NCBI GenBank assembly: GCA_903867855.1
Contig: CAIPTA010000071.1
Location: forward strand, 1-35,254
Direction: 5' to 3'
Source of the DNA: Oligoflexia bacterium
Lineage (GTDB): Bacteria; Bdellovibrionota; UBA1018; CAIPTA01
Length of the DNA stretch: 35,254 bases
Shown here: in pieces, positions 18,146 to 27,782 of the stretch
Layout of the letters: every line of letters begins with the position of its first letter
Position numbering within the stretch: position 1 is the first letter of the stretch
Translations under genes and position numbers: made by a program
The notes under the pieces: generated by a model
The model's input: the letters and a program-made list of their open reading frames with translations, nothing else
Told to the model about the DNA's origin: nothing
Database searches by the model: none

Positions 18146-19047
18146 AGTTTAATTTCCATGCCTTCGCGGGAAAAGAATAGATCTAGATTGGGGTAGGCCT
18201 TTTTAAGCTGTGGCTCGATCTCTAAAAGCTCTTGATCTGTGCGCACAGGGTCGTGATGATTGAGCACGAGCTGCTTTACGCCTGCTCCTTCCGCCATCTT
18301 AATCACTTCCACCATGGGGGAGTGGCCCCAACCGCGAAATTTTTTATACTCTTCTTCGGTATATTGAGCATCGTGTATCAATAGATCTGATTTACAGAAT
18401 GCCTGGTGGTGGGCATTGCGTTCCGCTACGATATCATCGATATTTTCGTCTTCCGCTGCTTCCGCAAAATCATCCATCACGGAAGAGCCATCTGGTTTCT
18501 TTTCAGCGCTGAGCACATTGTAGTAGGGCTCCGTATCCCCGGAGTACACAATCGTTTTTCCATTGCTAATAACTTTGTAGCAGAGGCCAGTCACAGGGTG
18601 ATTCGAGTATTTTGTGATGATCTCCGTATTGCCAATTTTTAAGGAGGCTTCCTTGAGATCGCGATAGTTAATTTTGGCATTGAGTTGCTGCATGCTGATG
18701 GGGAAATAGGCATAGTCCATCTGCAAATCCATGATTTTTTGCAGTGTCTTTTCAAAATGAATCGGACCGAAAATATTAATCGTGTTCCCGGGGATATAGG
18801 CGGGAGTAAAAAAGGGAAAGCCCTGGATATGATCCCAGTGCGTGTGGGTAATGAATAAATTAATCGTATTCACTTTTCGTTTCGCTAGATCCATCCCTAG
18901 CGCGCGAATTCCTGTGCCTGCGTCGAACACAAAAACGTTGCCGTCATCGTCTTCCATTTCTATGCAGGAAGTATTGCCGCCAAATATCATGGTATCTTTT
19001 CCTGGTGACGCGATCGATCCTCGTACACCCCAAAACTTAACTCTCAT
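18142..19047 (-). CDS. MBL-fold metallohydrolase (phosphodiesterase-like, COG1235 type)
   Basis: This 301-aa protein begins MRVKFWGVRGSI, the usual opening of a subgroup of metallo-beta-lactamase-fold phosphodiesterases related to PhnP and RNase Z. It has FDAGTG at about 41-46, THTHWDH at about 67-73 (His68, His70, Asp72, His73), YSGDTEP as the bridging Asp and NHHDP as the final His. Its substrate is probably a phosphodiester, perhaps a cyclic nucleotide, by family analogy only. It overlaps the upstream HDOD gene by ATGA, so the two are coupled. Confidence 0.87.
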   Translation of the reverse strand: MRVKFWGVRGSIASPGKDTMIFGGNTSCIEMEDDDGNVFVFDAGTGIRALGMDLAKRKVNTINLFITHTHWDHIQGFPFFTPAYIPGNTINIFGPIHFEKTLQKIMDLQMDYAYFPISMQQLNAKINYRDLKEASLKIGNTEIITKYSNHPVTGLCYKVISNGKTIVYSGDTEPYYNVLSAEKKPDGSSVMDDFAEAAEDENIDDIVAERNAHHQAFCKSDLLIHDAQYTEEEYKKFRGWGHSPMVEVIKMAEGAGVKQLVLNHHDPVRTDQELLEIEPQLKKAYPNLDLFFSREGMEIKL

Positions 19048-19925
19048 GGCTCTTCCTTCACTAGCTCTTTACTAGAGGCTATATTTAAAAATACTTCGGC
19101 CTTTTCAATCTGTTCAGGTGCGCTCTTTAGCTCTTCCAATACTTTCGCTTCGTTCATGCCTAAGATTGCCCAGGCGCTTTCCTGAATTTCTGGATATTTT
19201 TCTTGTTGCCCGCCTGGTTCGTTATTGAGGCAGAGACGGTAGGTCATGGCGTCTGCCACGTGCAAAAAGTTTCCAATCTTATTCGCCGGGGTAGGCGCAT
19301 GATTGCTGGAAATCGCCTCGATCAAATGCTCGGAAAATTTCCAACGACTCAATGTATCCGCCGCCACCTCGCAGTGAGTGGTGCCATAGCGGAATTTTTC
19401 ATCTTCTAGTTCCAGGTGTCCGCCGTTTGGGTACTTTTCAAAAAAAGCCTGAACCAAAATAATACGTCCGAGATCATGGAGTAGACCCGCGATGAAATAC
19501 TCTTCGATTTCCGCTTGCGGCACTTGGGCTGCTTTCGCCAGAATTTTGGAGCATACAGCGGTGGCGAGCGAGTGGCGCCAAACAGGGCGCACCAGTTCCG
19601 TGAGATCTTTATTTCTCGATTCAAACATTTCGATAACCGCAGTGCTTAGCGCGAGATTTTTAATCGTATTGATACCTAGGTAAACTAGGGCGCGGTTCAA
19701 GCTCGTAACCTTTTGCGCGAGGCTGAAATAGGCGGAGTTTACTAGTTGTAAAACCTTTCCGGTAAGCACGGGATCGAGACGAATGGCCGATACCAGCTCG
19801 TTTGCGGGAGTGTTCAGATTATTGGAAAGTTGCACGATTTTCGCCGTCGCTGGAGAAAAGGACGGCATCGTTTTCACGTAATTTTGTAATATCGCTCTTT
19901 GGTTTTCGTGAAAAGAATTCGTCAT
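19044..19925 (-). CDS. HDOD domain signalling protein
   Basis: This 293-aa protein is mostly a single HDOD domain. It opens with a helical segment containing LPSFSPATAKIVQL-type sequence, continues with LVSAIRLDPVLTGKVLQLVNSAYFS and the typical LGINTIKNLALS, and has HDLGR in the core. HDOD domains are usually non-catalytic relatives of HD phosphohydrolases found in signalling proteins. No second domain is attached. It is first in a two-gene operon with the MBL phosphodiesterase-like gene, suggesting a shared signalling role. Confidence 0.88.
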   Translation of the reverse strand: MTNSFHENQRAILQNYVKTMPSFSPATAKIVQLSNNLNTPANELVSAIRLDPVLTGKVLQLVNSAYFSLAQKVTSLNRALVYLGINTIKNLALSTAVIEMFESRNKDLTELVRPVWRHSLATAVCSKILAKAAQVPQAEIEEYFIAGLLHDLGRIILVQAFFEKYPNGGHLELEDEKFRYGTTHCEVAADTLSRWKFSEHLIEAISSNHAPTPANKIGNFLHVADAMTYRLCLNNEPGGQQEKYPEIQESAWAILGMNEAKVLEELKSAPEQIEKAEVFLNIASSKELVKEEP

Positions 19926-20092
19926 AGCTTTGCGTGGAGTTAATTCTATCGCGATCGTCTAAGCCTTTGCCAGTGATTATTAGATAAGCAATTTGGGAGT
20001 GCCCTGTGTCCAAACGGACAATAGTGCTTTCCACCTCTTAGCGTAGATTTTGCGCGGCAGTAAATTTGCAATGTTCTACCGGGGGACTCTTC

Positions 20093-20812
20093 ATGCGTTT
20101 TTGGGTACTTGTAGCTATCTTGTTTTTTCCAATCTCTTCCTTTGCCGACAAATGTGGCGTACGTGATTTGGCACGTCTCGGCAATTTGGCTATCGATTCC
20201 GACGAGCGAGGCGAGGCTGCCACTTGTTTGATTCATAATCAGCTACACGATGACGCAGCCATGGCTCAAGTTTTACGTATTTTACGGGATCCCAATGAAC
20301 AGCTCTTTGTGAGGGAAGATATTGTCGCAGCTCTTGGCGCAGCGCACTGGCGGAAAAAAGTGGAACTCCGTGGCTCGCTCACTCCTGAGCACATCTCTCG
20401 GCAAGAAGATGAGGCACTCAATCGCACCGTGGCTTCGGCCAAAGATATCCTGGCGGTGACGCAAGCGGTGAAGCATATGCAAGACACCACAAGTACGAGC
20501 AGATTTGAGGGCGAATTCGTGCGCGCCTTGAGTGAGTTGATTTTAAATAAAGAGAATCATATTCAGTTACGCATGGCCTGTGTGGAGGCGCTCACGCAAA
20601 TCACGAAAATGCAGCTGGATAGCGGATTATTTGATGAGCGTAATTTGCGTATCGCCTATGAAGCCTTGAAAGAAAACTCTGGTAACAGCGATACCGCTAG
20701 CTTCTATTCTGGAGCTGGCACGGCGCTCGAAGCGCTTCGTAGCAATGCTCGCGGTGAACTGCTCGCTACGATGGACAAGCCAGGTAGAAGCCTCTCCAGC
20801 ATCGGCCACTGA
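20093..20812 (+). CDS. secreted HEAT-repeat-like protein
   Basis: The ATG at 20093, preceded by GGGGGA, gives a 239-aa protein with a signal peptide (FWVLVAILFFPISSFA) and then helical, repeat-like segments with AA-, AL- and VREDIVAALG-type patterns resembling HEAT repeats. Two Cys occur early in the mature part. It is probably periplasmic. I do not recognise a specific family. Its last 109 bases lie antisense to the 3' end of the ComEC gene. Confidence 0.75.
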   Translation: MRFWVLVAILFFPISSFADKCGVRDLARLGNLAIDSDERGEAATCLIHNQLHDDAAMAQVLRILRDPNEQLFVREDIVAALGAAHWRKKVELRGSLTPEHISRQEDEALNRTVASAKDILAVTQAVKHMQDTTSTSRFEGEFVRALSELILNKENHIQLRMACVEALTQITKMQLDSGLFDERNLRIAYEALKENSGNSDTASFYSGAGTALEALRSNARGELLATMDKPGRSLSSIGH

Positions 20813-22317
20813 AGCCAATAGATCGTTCCATCGCGATCAGTGCGTTTGATTTTCATCTTTGCTTCCTCGAGTCGAGATAGAGTTTCTAGCGTTGGGTGAC
20901 CATAGCGATTTCGCTCCCCCACGCTAATGAAGGCATATACTGCTTTTGTGGCCTCCAGAAACGTAGCACTAGAGCTTGTTCTACTCCCATGATGGGCTAC
21001 CTTCAGTGCCTCCGCGTGCAAAAAACTTCGATCTGCTTTCAAAAAAAATTGCTCACTATCAAAATCCATATCACCGGTGAGGAGCAGGGAATGATTTTTA
21101 CTAAGCGAAAATTTACAGAGTGGAGAAATCTCATTGGAGTTTTTTGCGGGAGCTAGTCGGCATTCCAAGCCCGAGTAAGGCTCCACGCCAAAACTTACAA
21201 AATAAATTGGCACTTCATGGCGCTCAATCATCGCGATAACTTTATCGGCTTTTTCACTTTGTAAGAGAGCTGGGTGCAACCAAACTTTCCGCACCGTATG
21301 CCTTGCCAGCAGGGCATCGCTGCCGCCGTAGTGGTCGAGGTCAGGGTGGGTAATGAGCAGTCCATCAACGGAGTCGATACCACTTGTTTCTAATTGTCGA
21401 TCAATGGGAGCGATATACGAATGCCATGCTGGAGGCGGGCCAGCATCAACCAGAAATGGATCGCTACGCTCATTCTGCAGCGCAATGCTATCTCCTTGTC
21501 CAATTGAGAAAATGATTGCTCCTTGGGGAGCAATAAAATGGGGATAATAAAACCAAGAGGCGACCCCAAGAACAGCGAAAAGGAGTTTGTTCTTTAATCG
21601 GCTTAGTGCCGCAAGCAGACAAAATAGCCCAACAGCGCTCGGCCAAGAAATCCAATAGGCTGGCAATTGTAAAGCGCCAAGCCAATGAATGATATGGAAT
21701 AAGCCCCAGTCGAGGGCTGCTCTTGAGGCATTACCCAGCCAATCGAGGTGATAGGCGTGGCTTAAAACGCTGCCACTTCCTAATACAGCGAGGAATGCGA
21801 AGAGCGGGCTGATGACCATCGTGAGAAGGGTGGCAATGGGAGTGAAATAGGGAAAACAAAGTAGGGCAATTGGCAGGGTGAGCAGCCAAGCGATGGGCAG
21901 GCAAAGCGGAGCGTATTTTTTTTCTAAGGCCCATTCGATACCGAGGCCAAAACAAAAGAGATAAAAGGCAAAAAGTGGATTGGTGGGAGCAAGGAGGGCC
22001 GCAAAAAAAAGGCTCCAAAGAATGAGCCAAGGCCTGCTGGCAGTAATTTCCCACTTGCGGGTGAGCCACTCAAAGCTGGCGTAGAATAGCAGGCGCCAGG
22101 CAGAGAAATGCATGGGATCTTCCGAAGCGGTTGCGAGGCACATCAAAATTGCTAGTAGCCAAAAGGCACGATTGGCAGAAGACAATCTCAATAAAACGCA
22201 GAAGAGAAAACTCTCTGAAAAGGTAGGGCTCAAACCGAGGCGTGCGATGAGAAGTTGGTCTTCTGGACTAAGAGCCTGCAGAGAATGAGCGAGAAAGGCG
22301 TCTGAGATGCTTTGCAT
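20704..22317 (-). CDS. comEC: ComEC/Rec2-like DNA uptake channel, short form
   Basis: This 537-aa protein combines a membrane domain with several hydrophobic helices (about residues 50-260, competence domain) and a C-terminal metallo-beta-lactamase-like domain. That domain shows FSIGQGDSIAL (about 270-280), THPDLDH (323-329), LTGDMD and AHHGSRTSSS. In ComEC the membrane domain passes single-stranded DNA into the cell and the MBL domain is thought to degrade the other strand. The N-terminal OB-like domain (DUF4131) is absent, so it is shorter than the usual 700-800 residues. The last 36 residues extend past the conserved GTIYWLQW end and are antisense to the HEAT-like gene. Confidence 0.87.
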   Translation of the reverse strand: MQSISDAFLAHSLQALSPEDQLLIARLGLSPTFSESFLFCVLLRLSSANRAFWLLAILMCLATASEDPMHFSAWRLLFYASFEWLTRKWEITASRPWLILWSLFFAALLAPTNPLFAFYLFCFGLGIEWALEKKYAPLCLPIAWLLTLPIALLCFPYFTPIATLLTMVISPLFAFLAVLGSGSVLSHAYHLDWLGNASRAALDWGLFHIIHWLGALQLPAYWISWPSAVGLFCLLAALSRLKNKLLFAVLGVASWFYYPHFIAPQGAIIFSIGQGDSIALQNERSDPFLVDAGPPPAWHSYIAPIDRQLETSGIDSVDGLLITHPDLDHYGGSDALLARHTVRKVWLHPALLQSEKADKVIAMIERHEVPIYFVSFGVEPYSGLECRLAPAKNSNEISPLCKFSLSKNHSLLLTGDMDFDSEQFFLKADRSFLHAEALKVAHHGSRTSSSATFLEATKAVYAFISVGERNRYGHPTLETLSRLEEAKMKIKRTDRDGTIYWLQWPMLERLLPGLSIVASSSPRALLRSASSAVPAPE

Positions 22318-22432
22318 TTGTTTTGAACAGCAATTCGCGTGCTCCCTTGCGGTTTCCTTACTAGAGGAACTACTGAAAGATTTTTGATTTGGAGTTCGAA
22401 ATCAGATCATTTTCCTGTAGCCTAAAACGGAG

Positions 22433-22879
22433 ATGAATAAGACGAATTTGCTTTTTCTATTTGAGCTGGGCCTCGCCGTTATGGGTTTTGCTTTATTTTC
22501 CTATATGGTTCGGAAGAATCGGGAGAATCCTTCCGGCTTTCGCGACGATATTTGGGATAAAACGCCCGCCGGGAAACGAAAGCAGGAAGATAAGGTGGAT
22601 CAGAAGATTCGCCTGGAGCATATGCCCCTATCGTCGGATGAGCCTGAAGAGAAACCAAAGGCGCAAACTCCGCCCAATTTCCGTGGCAAGCCGCACCAGG
22701 TTCTTGGCGTAGGGCCTCAGGCGAGTGAGCAAGAAATTTTGTCTGCCTACAGATACTGGATCAAGCGCTACCACCCAGATCGCGTGACGCACTTAGGAGC
22801 CAAGTACGTGGAGCAGGCGCGTCGCCGGGCTGAGCAGCTCAACGCCGCGCGCGATTTCCTAGTGAAGAAAAAAAATTAG
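22433..22879 (+). CDS. membrane-anchored J-domain protein
   Basis: This 148-aa protein has one N-terminal membrane segment (about 6-25), a charged linker, and a C-terminal J domain (about 86-148) with the key HPD at 114-116 in KRYHPDR. J domains stimulate the ATPase of Hsp70 (DnaK). The topology should place the J domain in the cytoplasm. The Gly/Phe and zinc-finger regions of DnaJ are absent. A GGAG abuts the ATG with no spacer, so the exact start is uncertain. It lies directly upstream of groES, separated by a 280-bp region with its own promoter. Confidence 0.85.
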   Translation: MNKTNLLFLFELGLAVMGFALFSYMVRKNRENPSGFRDDIWDKTPAGKRKQEDKVDQKIRLEHMPLSSDEPEEKPKAQTPPNFRGKPHQVLGVGPQASEQEILSAYRYWIKRYHPDRVTHLGAKYVEQARRRAEQLNAARDFLVKKKN

Positions 22880-22963
22880 GTGACCCGTTGCGTTATTGGG
22901 TGGCTGGAAACCCCATATTTCAAGCCATTCTTCAGAATTCGTTGAAAATAATGCTGTTGCAAC

Positions 22964-22992
22964 CTTGACATAGACCCATCCCATTCCCATGT
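22964..22992 (+). promoter_or_regulatory. sigma-32 (RpoH)-like promoter for groESL
   Basis: CTTGACA at 22964-22970 and TCCCATGT at 22985-22992 are separated by 14 bases. This resembles the RpoH consensus CTTGAAA-N(11-16)-CCCCATNT; the -35 also fits sigma-70. No CIRCE inverted repeat is visible in the region. Transcription would start near 23000, giving a leader of about 160 bases before groES. Confidence 0.55.
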
Positions 22993-23121
22993 TAGAGTCA
23001 GCTTTGACTTGCCGAGGATTCCCTTATTGGGCTATACCAGACCGAACGCATTATGTTGGGTGGAGTAGCTGAAGAAGCTTGGCTGACAAGGCAAAACACG
23101 CGTTTTGATTTTAACTTAAAG

Positions 23122-23140
23122 GCTCCGAAAGTCGGAGTCT
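23122..23140 (+). promoter_or_regulatory. hairpin in the groES leader
   Basis: GGCTCCGA and TCGGAGTC pair across a 3-base loop with one G-U pair, about 10 bases before the AGGAGG ribosome binding site. It could affect translation or message stability. A thermometer role is only a possibility, since the hairpin does not itself cover the AGGAGG. Confidence 0.35.
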
Positions 23141-23159
23141 GATTACTAGGAGGAAAACC

Positions 23160-23447
23160 ATGCAAGTAACACCGTTATACGATCGTTTGCTCGTGAAACG
23201 TTTCAATGAAGAGGAAAAAACCAAAGGTGGACTCATCATCCCTGACTCGGCAAAAGAAAAGCCAGCTCAAGGCCAAGTAGTAGCAACCGGTAACGGCCGT
23301 GTTAGCGACGACGGAAAAATTTCCGCTCTTACCGTAAAAAAAGGCGACAAAATCCTTTTCGGTAAATACTCCGGCACCGAAGTAAAAATCGACGGCGAAG
23401 AACTTCTCATCATGCGTGAAGAAGATGTTCTTGGCATCATTCAATAA
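23160..23447 (+). CDS. groES: co-chaperonin GroES
   Basis: GroES caps the GroEL ring during ATP-driven protein folding. The 95-aa protein has normal length and family landmarks: [10 protein letters not shown] at the start, the mobile loop [18 protein letters not shown] at about 18-35, [18 protein letters not shown] and [13 protein letters not shown] at the end. A strong AGGAGG sits 6 bases before the ATG. groEL follows after 26 bases. Confidence 0.97.
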   Translation: MQVTPLYDRLLVKRFNEEEKTKGGLIIPDSAKEKPAQGQVVATGNGRVSDDGKISALTVKKGDKILFGKYSGTEVKIDGEELLIMREEDVLGIIQ

Positions 23448-23461
23448 TTTTCAATTTCTAA

Positions 23462-25135
<1,674 letters not shown>

Positions 25136-25265
25136 TGTCGCCACGCTAAAATTCCCAAGCTTTTCGTTGCCTATGTGATCCCCCGTTCCGCCGCACTACA
25201 TGTGCGACTCACGGCCGGCTCACTTCGGCGCCTCAATCTTGGAAGTTTATATCGTGTCTCTACAG

Positions 25266-25304
25266 AAAAGGGTTGGCTCGACAAGAGTCAGCCCTTTTTA
25301 TTTT
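25266..25304 (+). terminator. intrinsic terminator after groEL
   Basis: A 14-bp stem with two G-U pairs (25266-25279 with 25285-25298, loop GACAA) is followed by TATTTT on the plus strand. The left arm begins with AAAA, so on the minus strand it also ends in T residues and could serve the convergent Cys-rich gene. Confidence 0.8.
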
Positions 25305-25317
25305 GAGTTGCAAAAAC

Positions 25318-25680
25318 TTATTTGCAGTCTGCGCTGTCGCGGTAAGGAAAGTTATCGCGCACTTTGTAGCTACCATTGTCGCGATCACAGAAATCGAGGC
25401 CGCGATCGAAATCTACGCCGTTAAAAGTTGCCACGATTTTTTTATACTTTGTGATGGTAAGACGAGTATTTGTGCAAGAGCTAAGTGCAGCCGCTGCGCA
25501 GTCTGCTTCCGAATTTACTGTAGAGGTAGCAGTGCAGCTCTGTGCTCCGCCTGGGCATTTCGCGTAGCTAGCGGCTTCTTGGCCTGGGCAAGCGGTTCTA
25601 GTGGTGGTCACAGCACAAACGCCCGCAAAGGCAGAAGCGCTGCTTAGGCAAAGAGCTACAATTAGAAGAGATACTTTCAT
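25318..25680 (-). CDS. secreted Cys-rich small protein (120 aa)
   Basis: This protein has a clear signal peptide (MKVSLLIVALCLSSASAFA) and a mature part of about 100 residues with eight Cys spread as C, C, C, C, C, C, C and a C-terminal CK, which suggests disulfide bonding outside the cytoplasm. The first half is Thr/Ala-rich with a CPG motif and the C-terminal half is charged and Asp/Asn-rich. I know no family for it. It stands alone, with the bidirectional terminator beyond its stop. Confidence 0.7.
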   Translation of the reverse strand: MKVSLLIVALCLSSASAFAGVCAVTTTRTACPGQEAASYAKCPGGAQSCTATSTVNSEADCAAAALSSCTNTRLTITKYKKIVATFNGVDFDRGLDFCDRDNGSYKVRDNFPYRDSADCK

Positions 25681-25761
25681 GGGATACTTCCTTTTTTAAG
25701 TTTGGAGGGTTTAACGCCAGCGTTGTACCACGAGGAATTCCCATCCCGTAGAATTGTATTT

Positions 25762-26214
25762 TTAGGATTTCGTTTTCAAAATCGACTGAATGATCTGATC
25801 TAGTTTTCCGAGGAACCGCGATTTATCTTTCTTATCCATCGGCGCCGGGCCGCCACGCACATCCCCAAACTGCCGAAGTGTCTGCATGAGCTCTCTTGTG
25901 GCCAGGGCACTGCCTACATTGTCTTCGGTAAATTCCTCGCCCTTGGGGCCAAGCACGCGCGCACCTAATTTTAGCGAACGATCGGCGAGGGGGATATCGG
26001 CGGTGATCACGATATCATTGGCTTGCACATTTTCGACGATCCAATCGTCTGCCGCATCAAGCTTGCCTTCGCGCACCACCACCATGTTCACATTTGCGGG
26101 AGTATTCATCGATTTATTGGCGACCACGGTAACTTGCAGCTGGTAGCGATTCGCCACCTTATAGGTTTCTTCTTTCACTGCGCAGCCATCCCCATCGATA
26201 AAAATATGCAGCAT
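25762..26214 (-). CDS. UPF0178 (YaiI/YqxD) family protein
   Basis: This 150-aa cytosolic protein matches the UPF0178/DUF188 family. It starts [15 protein letters not shown] (usually DADACPVK, so the second Asp context and Pro differ), then has [44 protein letters not shown] and [15 protein letters not shown]. The Asp-rich motifs resemble PIN-like nucleases; the function is unproven. Its ATG shares one base with the stop of yaeQ (TAATG). Confidence 0.9.
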   Translation of the reverse strand: MLHIFIDGDGCAVKEETYKVANRYQLQVTVVANKSMNTPANVNMVVVREGKLDAADDWIVENVQANDIVITADIPLADRSLKLGARVLGPKGEEFTEDNVGSALATRELMQTLRQFGDVRGGPAPMDKKDKSRFLGKLDQIIQSILKTKS

Positions 26215-26756
26215 TAGAGTAGGGGGAAGGAGAGGAGTTCTCCTTGAATGATGTGATCACCGATATGAACAGCCAAAGATTCTTGATCGCGAAGAAGAGT
26301 CCAGGAGTTATCGCGGTCTAAGGCGCCTTCCAGTTCTTCCAAAAACTCCGACTTAAAATAATAGAGCTCTATCTGATCCAGGTGATGGATTTTTTCGCCT
26401 TGGAGTTCCCGCACCAACGCTTCCGGACTTTTATACGTATATACCCTCACCTTGCGAGCTGCCTTGGAAGCCTTATGTAGGCGGGCTGCGCTAGGATTGC
26501 CGATCTCGATCCAAAGATTTTTTCCACCGCGAGGATCTTCACTGCTGATGCAGGGGATATCCGGATCGCCGAGGCCCTTTGGAGAAAAGGCGAGTCCGTC
26601 GGAAAGATTTAGCGCATAGGCGATGAGGCGGGAGAGCAAAAAAGCATTTGATTCAGAAGCGTGCTTGGCTAAGCGTAGATCCACCGTTTCATAGACACCG
26701 CGATCCACATCCGAGATTTCTAGTTGGAAGCGATAAACAGTAGTGCCCTGACTCAT
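26214..26756 (-). CDS. yaeQ: YaeQ family protein
   Basis: The 180-aa length and sequence fit Yae[19 protein letters not shown] at the start, [29 protein letters not shown] and VRVYTY. YaeQ has a PD-(D/E)XK nuclease-like core; the role is not established. The ATG at 26756 overlaps the stop of the upstream epimerase gene (ATGA), which supports this start over a frame extension 20 codons upstream. Confidence 0.88.
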   Translation of the reverse strand: MSQGTTVYRFQLEISDVDRGVYETVDLRLAKHASESNAFLLSRLIAYALNLSDGLAFSPKGLGDPDIPCISSEDPRGGKNLWIEIGNPSAARLHKASKAARKVRVYTYKSPEALVRELQGEKIHHLDQIELYYFKSEFLEELEGALDRDNSWTLLRDQESLAVHIGDHIIQGELLSFPLL

Positions 26757-27283
26757 GAAAAGTCTGGGAATTCTGCGTCCTTCACCGAAATGATTCGGTG
26801 GGAAGCATCTGGCCATTGAATCCCAAATCTTGGATCATTCCAGCGCACACCGGCATAGTGGGCGGCATTGAAGGGAGCCGACATCTGATAAAAAATTTCG
26901 GAATCGTCCTCCAGAGTTTGAAAACCGTGGGCTACACCCTCAGGCATAAAGAAGGATTTGCGATTATCTGCCGAGAGTTCGAGAGCATCCCATTGTAAAT
27001 AGCTGGGCGAGTTTTTACGCAGATCAAGAATCACATCATAGATGCGTCCGCGGGTGCAGCGAACAAGCTTCTTTTCACTGAAAGGATCCTTCTGGTAGTG
27101 CATGCCGCGGAGAGTGCCCTTCGTTTTATTATAAGAAGTGCTGCATTGACTCACCGGAAATTCGATGCCGATCTTTTGGAATTCTTCGGCGCAAAAGGTG
27201 CGAGCGAAGAAACCGCGTTCATCGGCAAAGCCCGTTAGCTCGATGATATAGGCGCCATGAATTTTGGAAGGGGTAAATTTCAT
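26753..27283 (-). CDS. rfbC: dTDP-4-dehydrorhamnose 3,5-epimerase family protein
   Basis: RmlC epimerises dTDP-4-keto-6-deoxyglucose at C3 and C5 on the way to dTDP-rhamnose. The 176-aa protein shows ADERGFFARTF near the start, LRGMHYQKDPFSEKKLVRCTRGRIYDVILDLR (the His in GMHYQ is the catalytic base position), MPEGVAHGFQTL, and a final GVRWNDPRFGIQWP. No other dTDP-rhamnose genes lie nearby, so a related epimerase is possible. It overlaps the upstream secreted-protein gene and yaeQ by four bases each. Confidence 0.87.
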   Translation of the reverse strand: MKFTPSKIHGAYIIELTGFADERGFFARTFCAEEFQKIGIEFPVSQCSTSYNKTKGTLRGMHYQKDPFSEKKLVRCTRGRIYDVILDLRKNSPSYLQWDALELSADNRKSFFMPEGVAHGFQTLEDDSEIFYQMSAPFNAAHYAGVRWNDPRFGIQWPDASHRIISVKDAEFPDFS

Positions 27284-27696
27284 TTTATCTGATCAAGTTG
27301 CGCCGAGATAAGAAGGTGCACAGGGCTATCATTAGGGTTTTGTAAAATTCCATCGCCATACACAAGTACCTGGCTGATGCAGCGATTGAGGCCAACGGTG
27401 AGGGGGAGCCAATCGGTATCCTTATTTGCGGGTAATACTCCGGCCACATTGAGTGTCTGCCAGTTATTGGCGGAGTCGAGCACTTGCACCGTATAGATTT
27501 GCACTTTTCCACCGCGGGGATGGAGGCGAATCGCGGAAACGAATTGCTTTGCGCTCGTGCAGGGGTTCGCAGCGCTTGTCATGGTGCCCAAGTAGGCGGG
27601 CATTTGTATATTTGCGATATCCACCGATTTTTGGGCAGCGGCCGGGCGGAGGGAAAACAGCAATAAGAAAAGCGAGAATAGCATAATTGCTCCCAT
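27280..27696 (-). CDS. secreted beta-sandwich-like protein (unknown)
   Basis: This 138-aa protein has a signal peptide (MLFSLFLLLFSLRPAAA) and a mature part that looks like alternating strands (VSAIRLHPRGGKVQIYTVQVL, LPLTVGLNRCISQVLVYG), with two Cys. The arrangement resembles a small beta-sandwich, without a recognised family. The start may be ATG 27696 or the ATG four codons in (27684), which has GGGAG 5 bases upstream. It leads the operon with rfbC, yaeQ and UPF0178. Confidence 0.65.
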   Translation of the reverse strand: MGAIMLFSLFLLLFSLRPAAAQKSVDIANIQMPAYLGTMTSAANPCTSAKQFVSAIRLHPRGGKVQIYTVQVLDSANNWQTLNVAGVLPANKDTDWLPLTVGLNRCISQVLVYGDGILQNPNDSPVHLLISAQLDQIK

Positions 27697-27782
27697 GTTG
27701 GCTTAAGCAGGCGGCCTTCTTCAAGGTAAAAATGCGTTCTCTCTTTGACACAAAGCGAGGTCATGGTTAGTAATAGGCGTCT

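Noticed and set aside
22880-23159. CIRCE element upstream of groES
   Set aside because: No TTAGCACTC/GAGTGCTAA-type inverted repeat is present in the region.
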